A DNA stretch of 64,000 nt. It comes from Metridium senile. Taxonomy: Eukaryota > Cnidaria > Anthozoa > Actiniaria > Metridiidae. The translations under genes were made by a program, and so were the position numbers. The stretch is from positions 6,208,229-6,272,228 of the forward strand of contig OX459110.1 of the NCBI GenBank assembly GCA_949775045.1, given 5' to 3'. The notes below the pieces were generated by a model. The model worked only from the letters and a program-made list of their open reading frames with translations. It was not told where the DNA came from and searched no databases. The first letter of the stretch is position 1. Each line of letters begins with the position of its first letter. Shown piece after piece: positions 19,994 to 32,349 of this stretch.

Positions 19994-22900
19994 ACCCCGA
20001 TCTTTTTGACACATTTTCACATCACCCTATAGGGCATATTGCATTCTGGGTAAGATTTTGTAGTTTTTTCTAATTAAAATCTTGCGCATTTATCAGAATG
20101 CTCTAATATTCTCAGACATTACTCACAGGGTGTAGGCGAAAATTTTGAGCTGAAAACCCCGATCTTTTTGACACATTTTTAGATCACTCTATAGGGCATA
20201 TTGCATTCTGGGTAGGATTTTGTAGTTTTTTCTAAATGAAATCTTGCACATTTATCAGAATGCTCTAATATTCTCAGACATTACTCACAGGGTCTAGGCA
20301 AAAATTTTGTTGCCGAAAACCCCGATCTTTTTGACACATTTTTACATCACCCTATAGGGCATATTGCATTCTGGGTAGGATTTTATAGTTTTTTCTAAAT
20401 AAAATCTTGCGCATTTATCAGAATGCTCTAATATTCTCAGACATTACTCACAGGGTGTAGGCGAAAATTTTGAGCCGAAAACCCCGATCTTTTTGACACA
20501 TTTTCAGATCACCCTATAGGGCATATTGCATTCTGGGTAGGATTTTGTAGTTTTTTTCTAAATAAAATCTTGCGCATGTATCAGAATGCTCTAATATTCT
20601 CAGACATTACTCACAGCGTCTAGGCGAAAATTTTGTGCCGAAAACCCCGATCTTTTTGACACATTTTCAGATCACCCTATAGGGCATATTGCATTCTGGG
20701 TAGGATTTTGTAGTTTTTTCTAAATAAAATCTTGCGCATGTATCAGAATGCTCTAATATTCTCAGACATTACTCACAGCGTCTAGGCGAAAATTTTGTGC
20801 CGAAAACCCCGATCTTTTTGACACATTTTCAGATCACCCTATAGGGCATATTGCATTCTGGGTAGGATTTTGTTTTCTAAATAAAATCTTGCGCATTTAT
20901 CAGAATGCTCTAATTTTCTCAGACATTACTCACAGCGTCTAGGCAAAAATTTTGTTGCCGAAAACCCCGATCTTTTTGACACATTTTCACATCACCCTAT
21001 AGGGCATATTGCATTCTGGGTAAGATTTTGTAGTTTTTTCTAATTAAAATCTTGCGCATTTATCAGAATGCTCTAATATTCTCAGACATTACTCACAGGG
21101 TGTAGGCGAAAATTTTGAGCTGAAAACCCCGATCTTTTTGACACATTTTCACATCACCCTATAGGGCATATTGCATTCTGGGTAAGATTTTGTAGTTTTT
21201 TCTAATTAAAATCTTGCGCATTTATCAGAATGCTCTAATATTCTCAGACATTACTCACAGGGTCTAGGCGAAAATTTTGAGCTGAAAACCCCGATCTTTT
21301 TGACACATTTTCACATCACCCTATAGGGCATATTGCATTCTGGGTAAGATTTTGTAGTTTTTTCTAATTAAAATCTTGCGCATTTATCAGAATGCTCTAA
21401 TATTCTCAGACATTACTCACAGGGTGTAGGCGAAAATTTTGAGCTGAAAACCCCGATCTTTTTGACACATTTTCAGATCACTCTATAGGGCATATTGCAT
21501 TCTGGGTAGGATTTTGTAGTTTTTTCTAAATGAAATCTTGCACATTTATCAGAATGCTCTAATATTCTCAGACATTACTCACAGGGTCTAGGGAAAAATT
21601 TTGTGCCGAAAACCCCGATCTTTTTGACACATTTTTACATCACCCTATAGGGCATATTGCATTCTGGGTAGGATTTTGTAGTTTTTTCTAAATAAAATCT
21701 TGCGCATGTATCAGAATGCTCTAATATTCTCAGATATTACTCACAGGGTCTAGGCGAAAATTTTGTGCCGAAAACCCCGATCTTTTTGACACATTTTCAG
21801 ATCACCCTATAGGTCATATTGCATTCTGGGTAGGATTTTGTAGTTTTTTCTAAATAAAATCTTGCGCATTTATCAGAATGCTCTAATATTCTCAGACATT
21901 ACTCACAGCGTCTAGGCAAAAATTTTGTGCCGAAAACCCCGATCTTTTTGACACATTTTCACATCACCCTATAGGGCATATTGCATTCTGGGTAAGATTT
22001 TGTAGTTTTTTCTAATTAAAATCTTGCGCATTTATCAGAATGCTCTAATATTCTCAGACATTACTCACAGGGTCTAGGCGAAAATTTTGTGCCGAAAACC
22101 CCGATCTTTTTGACACATTTTCACATCACCCTATAGGGCATATTGCATTCTGGGTAAGATTTTGTAGTTTTTTCTAATTAAAATCTTGCGCATTTATCAG
22201 AATGCTCTAATATTCTCAGACATTACTCACAGGGTCTAGGCGAAAATTTTGTTGCCGAAAACCCCGATCTTTTTGACACATTTTCACATCACCCTATAGG
22301 GCATATTGCATTCTGGGTAAGATTTTGTAGTTTTTTCTAAATAAAATCTTGCGCATTTATCAGAATGCTCTAATTTTCTCAGACATTACTCACAGCGTCT
22401 AGGCAAAAATTTTGTTGCCGAAAACCCCGATCTTTTTGACACATTTTCACATCACCCTATAGGGCATATTGCATTCTGGGTAAGATTTTGTAGTTTTTTC
22501 TAATTAAAATCTTGCGCATTTATCAGAATGCTCTAATATTCTCAGACATTACTCACAGGGTCTAGGCAAAAATTTTGTGCCGAAAACCCCGATCTTTTTG
22601 ACACATTTTTACATCACCCTATAGGGCATATTGCATTCTGGGTAGGATTTTGTAGTTTTTTCTAAATAAAATCTTGCGCATGTATCAGAATGCTCTAATA
22701 TTCTCAGATATTACTCACAGGGTCTAGGCGAAAATTTTGAGGTGAAAACCCCGATCTTTTTGACCCATTTTCAGATCACTCTATAGGGCATATTGCATTC
22801 TGGGTAGGATTTTGTAGTTTTTTCTAAATAAAATCTTACGCATTTATCAGAATGCTCTAATATTCTCAGACATTACTCACAGGGTCTAGGCGAAAATTTT

Positions 22901-23106
22901 GTGCCGAAAACCCCGAACTTTTTTACACATTTTCAGATCACCCTATAGGGCATATTGCATTCTGGGTAGGATTTTGTAGTTTTTTCTAAATAAAATCTTG
23001 CGCATTTATCAGAATGCTCTAATTTTCTCAGACATTACTCACAGCGTCTAGGCAAAAATTTTGTGCCCAAAACCCCGATCTTTTTGACACATTTTCACAT
23101 CACCCT

Positions 23107-24170
23107 ATAGGGCATATTGCATTCTGGGTAAGATTTTGTAGTTTTTTCTAATTAAAATCTTGCACATTTATCAGAATGCTCTAATATTCTCAGACATTAC
23201 TCACAGGGTCTAGGCAAAAATTTTGTGCCGAAAACCCCGATCTTTTTGACACATTTTTACATCACCCTATAGGGCATATTGCATTCTGGGTAGGATTTTG
23301 TAGTTTTTTCTAAATAAAATCTTGCGCATGTATCAGAATGCTCTATTATTCTCAGATATTACTCACAGGGTCTAGGCGAAAATTTTGTGCCGAAAACCCC
23401 GATCTTTTTGACCCATTTTCAGATCACTCTATAGGGCATATTGCATTCTGGGTAGGATTTTGTAGTTTTTTTTAAATAAAATCTTACGCATTTATCAGAA
23501 TGCTCTAATATTCTCAGACATTACTCACAGGGTCTAGGCGAAAATTTTGTGCCGAAAACCCCGAACTTTTTTACACATTTTCAGATCACCCTATAGGGCA
23601 TATTGCATTCTGGGTAGGATTTTGTAGTTTTTTCTAAATAAAATCTTGCGCATTTATCAGAATGCTTTAATTTTCTCAGACATTACTCACAGCGTCTAGG
23701 CAAAAATTTTGTGCCGAAAACCCCGATCTTTTTGACACATTTTCACATCACCCTATAGGGCATATTGCATTCTGGGTAAGATTTTGTAGTTTTTTCTAAT
23801 TAAAATCTTGCGCATTTATCAGAATGCTCTAATATTCTCAGACATTACTCACAGGGTGTAGGCGAAAATTTTGAGCTGAAAACCCCGATCTTTTTGACAC
23901 ATTTTCAGATCACTCTATAGGGCATATTGCATTCTGGGTAGGATTTTGTAGTTTTTTCTAAATGAAATCTTGCACATTTATCAGAATGCTCTAATATTCT
24001 CAGACATTACTCACAGGGTCTAGGCAAAAATTTTGTTGCCGAAAACCCCGATCTTTTTGACACATTTTTACATCACCCTATAGGGCATATTGCATTCTGG
24101 GTAGGATTTTATAGTTTTTTCTAAATAAAATCTTGCGCATTTATCAGAATGCTCTAATATTCTCAGACAT
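23107..24170 (+). repeat. Second copy of the 14844-15905 segment
   Basis: This copy keeps the homopolymers at full length where the gap-flanking copy has single-base losses. It diverges after the TTTTATAG monomer (24107), where GGCGAACATTTT follows instead of GTGTAGG. Confidence 0.84.
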
Positions 24171-25051
24171 TACTCACAGGGTCTAGGCGAACATTTTGTG
24201 CCGAAAACCCCGAACTTTTTTACACATTTTCAGATCACTCTATAGGGCATATTGCATTCTGGGTAGGATTTTGTAGTTTTTTCTAAATGAAATCTTGCAC
24301 ATTTATCAGAATGCTCTAATATTCTCAGACATTACTCACAGGGTCTAGGCAAAAATTTTGTGCCGAAAACCCCGATCTTTTTGACACATTTTTACATCAC
24401 CCTATAGGGCATATTGCATTCTGGGTATGATTTTGTAGTTTTTTTTAAATAAAATCTTGCGCATGTATCAGAATGCTCTAATATTCTCAGAAATTACTCA
24501 CAGGGTCTAGGCGAAACATTTGTGCCGAAAACCCCGATCTTTTTGACACATTTTCAGATCACTCTATAGGGCATATTGCATTCTGGGTAGGATTTTGTAG
24601 TTTTTTCTAAATAAAATCTTGCGCATTTATCAGAATGCTCTAATATTCTCAGACATTACTCACAGGGTTTAGGCAAAAATTTTGTTCCGAAAACCCCGAT
24701 CTTTTTGACACATTTTCACATCACCCTATAGGGCATATTGCATTCTGGGTAAGATTTTGTAGTTTTTTCTAATTAAAATCTTGCACATTTATCAGAATGC
24801 TCTAATATTCTCAGACATTACTCACAGGGTCTAGACAAAAATTTTGTGCCGAAAACCCCGATCTTTTTGACACATTTTCACATCACCCTATAGGGCATAT
24901 TGCATTCTGGGTAAGATTTTGTAGTTTTTTCTAATTAAAATCTTGCGCATTTATCAGAATGCTCTAATATTCTCAGACATTACTCACAGGGTCTAGGCGA
25001 AAATTTTGAGGTGAAAACCCCGATCTTTTTGACACATTTTCAGATCACTCT

Positions 25052-26997
25052 ATAGGGCATATTGCATTCTGGGTAGGATTTTGTAGTTTTTTCTAAATGA
25101 AATCTTGCACATTTATCAGAATGCTCTAATATTCTCAGACATTACTCACAGGGTCTAGGCGAACATTTTGTGCCGAAAACCCCGAACTTTTTTCCACATT
25201 TTCAGATCACTCTATAGGGCATATTGCATTCTGGGTAGGATTTTGTAGTTTTTTCTAAATGAAATCTTGCACATTTATCAGAATGCTCTAATATTCTCAG
25301 ACATTACTCACAGGGTCTAGGCAAAAATTTTTTGCCGAAAATCCCGATCTTTTTGACACATTTTTACATCACCCTATAGGGCATATTGCATTCTGGGTAT
25401 GATTTTGTAGTTTTTTTTAAATAAAATCTTGCGCATGTATCAGAATGCTCTAATATTCTCAGAAATTACTCACAGGGTCTAGGCGAAACATTTGTGCCGA
25501 AAACCCCGATCTTTTTGACACATTTTCAGATCACTCTATAGGGCATATTGCATTCTGGGTAGGATTTTGTAGTTTTTTCTAAATAAAATCTTACGCATTT
25601 ATCAGAATGCTCTAATATTCTCAGACATTACTCACAGGGTCTAGGCGAAAATTTTGTGCCGAAAACCCCGAACTTTTTTACACATTTTCAGATCACCCTA
25701 TAGGGCATATTGCATTCTGGGTAGGATTTTGTAGTTTTTTCTAAATAAAATCTTGCGCATTTATCAGAATGCTCTAATTTTCTCAGACATTACTCACAGC
25801 GTCTAGTCAAAAATTTTGTGCCGAAAACCCCGATCTTTTTGACACATTTTCACATCACCCTATAGGGCATATTGCATTCTGGGTAAGATTTTGTAGTTTT
25901 TTCTAATTAAAATCTTGCGCATTTATCAGAATGCTCTAATATTCTCAGACATTACTCACAGGGTCTAGGCGAAAATTTTCAGCTGAAAACCCCGATCTTT
26001 TTGACACATTTACAGATCACTCTATAGGGCATATTGCATTCTGGGTAGGATTTTGTAGTTTTTTTCTAAATAAAATCTTGCGCATTTATCAGAATGCTCT
26101 AATTTTCTCAGACATTACTCACAGCGTCTAGGCAAAAATTTTGTTGCCGAAAACCCCGATCTTTTTGACACATTTTCACATCACCCTATAGGGCATATTG
26201 CATTCTGGGTAAGATTTTGTAGTTTTTTCTAATTAAAATCTTGCGCATTTATCAGAATGCTCTAATATTCTCAGACATTACTCACAGGGTGTAGGCGAAA
26301 ATTTTGAGCTGAAAACCCCGATCTTTTTGACACATTTTCAGATCACTCTATAGGGCATATTGCATTCTGGGTAGGATTTTGTAGTTTTTTCTAAATGAAA
26401 TCTTGCACATTTATCAGAATGCTCTAATATTCTCAGACATTACTCACAGGGTCTAGGCAAAAATTTTGTTGCCGAAAACCCCGATCTTTTTGACACATTT
26501 TTACATCACCCTATAGGGCATATTGCATTCTGGGTAGGATTTTATAGTTTTTTCTAAATAAAATCTTGCGCATTTATCAGAATGCTCTAATATTCTCAGA
26601 CATTACTCACAGGGTGTAGGCGAAAATTTTGAGCCGAAAACCCCGATCTTTTTGACACATTTTCAGATCACCCTATAGGGCATATTGCATTCTGGGTAGG
26701 ATTTTGTAGTTTTTTCTAAATAAAATCTTGCGCATGTATCAGAATGCTCTAATATTCTCAGACATTACTCACAGCGTCTAGGCGAAAATTTTGTGCCGAA
26801 AACCCCGATCTTTTTGACACATTTTCAGATCACCCTATAGGGATATTGCATTCTGGGTAGGATTTTGTAGTTTTTTCTAAATAAAATCTTGCACATTTAT
26901 CAGAATGCTCTAATATTCTCAGACATTACTCACAGGGTCTAGGCGAAAATTTTCAGCTGAAAACCCCGATCTTTTTGACACATTTACAGATCACTCT
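25052..26997 (+). repeat. 12-monomer segment (1,946 bp) repeated at 52608-54553
   Basis: The order is: the AAATG pair (second with AAAATCCCG), GGGTATG/CAGAAATT, TTACGCATTT, CAGCGTCTAGTC, CAGCTG (25980), GTTGCCG, GTGTAGG/GAGCTG, GTTGCCG, TTTTATAG, GCGCATGTA/CAGCGTC, CAGCTG (26954). Spacing of GAGGTG to CAGCTG to CAGCTG is 972 + 974 bp here and at 52564-54510. Compensating single-base changes (one extra T near 26067, one lost C near 26843) leave the total equal. Confidence 0.87.
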
Positions 26998-29900
26998 ATA
27001 GGGCATATTGCATTCTGGGTATGATTTTGTAGTTTTTTTTAAATAAAATCTTGCGCATGTATCAGAATGCTCTAATATTCTCAGAAATTACTCACAGGGT
27101 CTAGGCGAAACATTTGTGCCGAAAACCCCGATCTTTTTGACACATTTTCAGATCACTCTATAGGGCATATTGCATTCTGGGTAGGATTTTGTAGTTTTTT
27201 CTAAATAAAATCTTACGCATTTATCAGAATGCTCTAATATTCTCAGACATTACTCACAGGGTCTAGGCGAAAATTTTGTGCCGAAAACCCCGAACTTTTT
27301 TACACATTTTCAGATCACCCTATAGGGCATATTGCATTCTGGGTAGGATTTTGTAGTTTTTTCTAAATAAAATCTTGCGCATTTATCAGAATGCTCTAAT
27401 TTTCTCAGACATTACTCACAGCGTCTAGTCAAAAATTTTGTTCCGAAAACCCCGATCTTTTTGACACATTTTCACATCACCCTATAGGGCATATTGCATT
27501 CTGGGTAAGATTTTGTAGTTTTTTCTAATTAAAATCTTGCGCATTTATCAGAATGCTCTAATATTCTCAGACATTACTCACAGGGTCTAGGCGAAAATTT
27601 TCAGCTGAAAACCCCGATCTTTTTGACACATTTTCAGATAACCCTATAGGGCATATTGCATTCTGGGTAGGATTTTGTAGTTTTTTCTAAATAAAATCTT
27701 GCGCATGTATCAGAATGCTCTAATATTCTCAGACATTACTCACAGCGTCTAGGCGAAAATTTTGTGCCGAAAACCCCGATCTTTTTGACACATTTTCAGA
27801 TCACCCTATAGGGCATATTGCATTCTGGGTAGGATTTTGTAGTTTTTTCTAAATAAAATCTTGCACATTTATCAGAATGCTCTAATATTCTCAGACATTA
27901 CTCACAGGGTCTAGGCGAAAATTTTCAGCTGAAAACCCCGATCTTTTTGACACATTTACAGATCACTCTATAGGGCATATTGCATTCTGGGTAGGATTTT
28001 GTAGTTTTTTCTAAATAAAATCTTACGCATTTATCAGAATGCTCTAATATTCTCAGACATTACTCACAGGGTCTAGGCGAAAATTTTGTGCCGAAAACCC
28101 CGAACTTTTTTACACATTTTCAGATCACCCTATAGGGCATATTGCATTCTGGGTAGGATTTTGTAGTTTTTTCTAAATAAAATCTTGCGCATTTATCAGA
28201 ATGCTCTAATTTTCTCAGACATTACTCACAGCGTCTAGTCAAAAATTTTGTGCCGAAAACCCCGATCTTTTTGACACATTTTCACATCACCCTATAGGGC
28301 ATATTGCATTCTGGGTAAGATTTTGTAGTTTTTTCTAATTAAAATCTTGCGTATTTATCAGAATGCTCTAATATTCTCAGACATTACTCACAGGGTCTAG
28401 GCGAAAATTTTCAGCTGAAAACCCCGATCTTTTTGACACATTTACAGATCACTCTATAGGGCATATTGCATTCTGGGTAGGATTTTGTAGTTTTTTCTAA
28501 ATAAAATCTTGCACATTTATCAGAATGCTCTAATTTTCTCAGACATTACTCACAGCGTCTAGGCAAAAATTTTGTTGCCGAAAACCCCGATCTTTTTGAC
28601 ACATTTTCACATCACCCTATAGGGCATATTGCATTCTGGGTAAGATTTTGTAGTTTTTTCTAATTAAAATCTTGCGCATTTATCAGAATGCTCTAATATT
28701 CTCAGACATTACTCACAGGGTGTAGGCGAAAATTTTGAGCTGAAAACCCCGATCTTTTTGACACATTTTCAGATCACTCTATAGGGCATATTGCATTCTG
28801 GGTAGGATTTTGTAGTTTTTTCTAAATGAAATCTTGCACATTTATCAGAATGCTCTAATATTCTCAGACATTACTCACAGGGTCTAGGCAAAAATTTTGT
28901 TGCCGAAAACCCCGATCTTTTTGACACATTTTTACATCACCCTATAGGGCATATTGCATTCTGGGTAGGATTTTATAGTTTTTTCTAAATAAAATCTTGC
29001 GCATTTATCAGAATGCTCTAATATTCTCAGACATTACTCACAGGGTGTAGGCGAAAATTTTGAGCCGAAAACCCCGATCTTTTTGACACATTTTCAGATC
29101 ACCCTATAGGGCATATTGCATTCTGGGTAGGATTTTGTAGTTTTTTCTAAATAAAATCTTGCGCATGTATCAGAATGCTCTAATATTCTCAGACATTACT
29201 CACAGCGTCTAGGCGAAAATTTTGTGCCGAAAACCCCGATCTTTTTGACACATTTTCAGATCACCCTATAGGGCATATTGCATTCTGGGTAGGATTTTGT
29301 AGTTTTTTCTAAATAAAATCTTGCACATTTATCAGAATGCTCTAATATTCTCAGACATTACTCACAGGGTCTAGGCGAAAATTTTCAGCTGAAAACCCCG
29401 ATCTTTTTGACACATTTACAGATCACTCTATAGGGCATATTGCATTCTGGGTATGATTTTGTAGTTTTTTTTAAATAAAATCTTGCGCATGTATCAGAAT
29501 GCTCTAATATTCTCAGAAATTACTCACAGGGTCTAGGCGAAACATTTGTGCCGAAAACCCCGATCTTTTTGACACATTTTCAGATCACTCTATAGGGCAT
29601 ATTGCATTCTGGGTAGGATTTTGTAGTTTTTTCTAAATAAAATCTTACGCATTTATCAGAATGCTCTAATATTCTCAGACATTACTCACAGGGTCTAGGC
29701 GAAAATTTTGTGCCGAAAACCCCGAACTTTTTTACACATTTTCAGATCACCCTATAGGGCATATTGCATTCTGGCTAGGATTTTGTAGTTTTTTCTAAAT
29801 AAAATCTTGCGCATTTATCAGAATGCTCTAATTTTCTCAGACATTACTCACAGCGTCTAGTCAAAAATTTTGTGCCGAAAACCCCGATCTTTTTGACACA

Positions 29901-30090
29901 TTTTCAGATCACCCTATAGGGCATATTGCATTCTGGGTAGGATTTTGTAGTTTTTTCTAAATAAAATCTTGCACATTTATCAGAATGCTCTAATATTCTC
30001 AGACATTACTCACAGGGTCTAGGCGAAAATTTTCAGCTGAAAACCCCGATCTTTTTGACACATTTACAGATCACTCTATAGGGCATATTG
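25550..30090 (+). repeat. Tandem duplication with period about 2,432 bp
   Basis: CAGCTG sites at 25980, 26954 and 27602 recur at 28412, 29386 and 30034, all +2,432. CAGCGTCTAGTC (about 25797 and 28229) and GGGTATG (27018 and 29450) follow the same shift. The period is 15 monomers, two of them 163 bp. Edges are approximate; on the right, copies diverge after the third CAGCTG. Confidence 0.85.
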
Positions 30091-31970
30091 CATTCTGGGT
30101 AGGATTTTGTAGTTTTTTCTAAATAAAATCTTGCGCATTTATCAGAATGCTCTAATTTTCTCAGACATTACTCACAGCGTCTAGGCAAAAATTTTGTTGC
30201 CGAAAACCCCGATCTTTTTGACACATTTTCACATCACCCTATAGGGCATATTGCATTCTGGGTAAGATTTTGTAGTTTTTTCTAATTAAAATCTTGCGCA
30301 TTTATCAGAATGCTCTAATATTCTCAGACATTACTCACAGGGTGTAGGCGAAAATTTTGAGCTGAAAACCCCGATCTTTTTGACACATTTTCAGATCACT
30401 CTATGGGGCATATTGCATTCTGGGTAGGATTTTGTAGTTTTTTCTAAATGAAATCTTGCACATTTATCAGAATGCTCTAATATTCTCAGACATTACTCAC
30501 AGGGTCTAGGCAAAAATTTTGTTGCCGAAAACCCCGATCTTTTTGACACATTTTTACATCACCCTATAGGGCATATTGCATTCTGGGTAGGATTTTATAG
30601 TTTTTTCTAAATAAAATCTTGCGCATTTATCAGAATGCTCTAATATTCTCAGACATTACTCACAGGGTGTAGGCGAAAATTTTGAGCCGAAAACCCCGAT
30701 CTTTTTGACACATTTTCAGATCACCCTATAGGGCATATTGCATTCTGGGTAGGATTTTGTAGTTTTTTCTAAATAAAATCTTGCGCATGTATCAGAATGC
30801 TCTAATATTCTCAGACATTACTCACAGCGTCTAGGCGAAAATTTTGTGCCGAAAACCCCGATCTTTTTGACACATTTTCAGATCACCCTATAGGGAATAT
30901 TGCATTCTGGGTAGGATTTTGTAGTTTTTTCTAAATAAAATCTTGCACATTTATCAGAATGCTCTAATATTCTCAGACATTACTCACAGGGTCTAGGCGA
31001 AAATTTTCAGCTGAAAACCCCGATCTTTTTGACACATTTACAGATCACTCTATAGGGCATATTGCATTCTGGGTAGGATTTTGTAGTTTTTTCTAAATAA
31101 AATCTTGCGCATTTATCAGAATGCTCTAATTTTCTCAGACATTACTCACAGCGTCTAGGCAAAAATTTTGTTGCCGAAAACCCCGATCTTTTTGACACAT
31201 TTTCACATCACCCTATAGGGCATATTGCATTCTGGGTAAGATTTTGTAGTTTTTTCTAATTAAAATCTTGCGCATTTATCAGAATGCTCTAATATTCTCA
31301 GACATTACTCACAGGGTGTAGGCGAAAATTTTGAGCTGAAAACCCCGATCTTTTTGACACATTTTCAGATCACTCTATGGGGCATATTGCATTCTGGGTA
31401 GGATTTTGTAGTTTTTTCTAAATGAAATCTTGCACATTTATCAGAATGCTCTAATATTCTCAGACATTACTCACAGGGTCTAGGCAAAAATTTTGTTGCC
31501 GAAAACCCCGATCTTTTTGACACATTTTTACATCACCCTATAGGGCATATTGCATTCTGGGTAGGATTTTATAGTTTTTTCTAAATAAAATCTTGCGCAT
31601 TTATCAGAATGCTCTAATATTCTCAGACATTACTCACAGGGTGTAGGCGAAAATTTTGAGCCGAAAACCCCGATCTTTTTGACACATTTTCAGATCACCC
31701 TATAGGGCATATTGCATTCTGGGTAGGATTTTGTAGTTTTTTCTAAATAAAATCTTGCGCATGTATCAGAATGCTCTAATATTCTCAGACATTACTCACA
31801 GCGTCTAGGCGAAAATTTTGTGCCGAAAACCCCGATCTTTTTGACACATTTTCAGATCACCCTATAGGGAATATTGCATTCTGGGTAGGATTTTGTAGTT
31901 TTTTCTAAATAAAATCTTGCACATTTATCAGAATGCTCTAATATTCTCAGACATTACTCACAGGGTCTAG
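30034..31970 (+). repeat. Tandem 6-mer duplication, period 974 bp
   Basis: Private changes CTATGGGG (about 30411 and 31376) and TAGGGAATATT (30891 and 31865) both recur 974 bp apart, as do CAGCTG (30034, 31008) and TTTTATAG (30593, 31567). The period is six monomers, two of them in the 163-bp class. The second copy breaks off at about 31970, where TCTAGACAAAAAT follows instead of CAGCTG. Confidence 0.9.
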
Positions 31971-32349
31971 ACAAAAATTTTGTTCCGAAAACCCCGATCT
32001 TTTTGACACATTTTCACATCACCCTATAGGGCATATTGCATTCTGGGTAAGATTTTGTAGTTTTTTCTAATTAAAATCTTGCGCATTTATCAGAATGCTC
32101 TAATATTCTCAGACATTACTCACAGGGTCTAGGCGAAAATTTTGAGCTGAAAACCCCGATCTTTTTGACACATTTTCAGATCACTCTATAGGGCATATTG
32201 CATTCTGGGTAGGATTTTGTAGTTTTTTCTAAATGAAATCTTGCACGTTTATCAGAATGCTCTAATATTCTCAGACATTACTCACAGGGTCTAGGCAAAA
32301 ATTTTGTGCCGAAAACCCCGATCTTTTTGACACATTTTTACATCACCCT

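Larger units (their letters stand above)
19704..23106 (+). repeat. Mixed block B monomers (CAGCTG, GTTGCCG, GTGTAGG types)
   Basis: This stretch starts with a monomer carrying the CAGCTG palindrome (19822). It then alternates CAGCGTCTAGG/GTTGCCG, GTGTAGG/GAGCTG, AAATG/GTTGCCG and TTTTATAG/GAGCCG monomers in the order also seen at 25980-26900 and 30034-31800. Runs of TAATTAAAATC monomers lie at 21010-21420 and 21970-22330. A small deletion (TTTTGTTTTCTAAAT) is at about 20870. Local duplications are present but their edges are unclear by eye. Confidence 0.7.
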
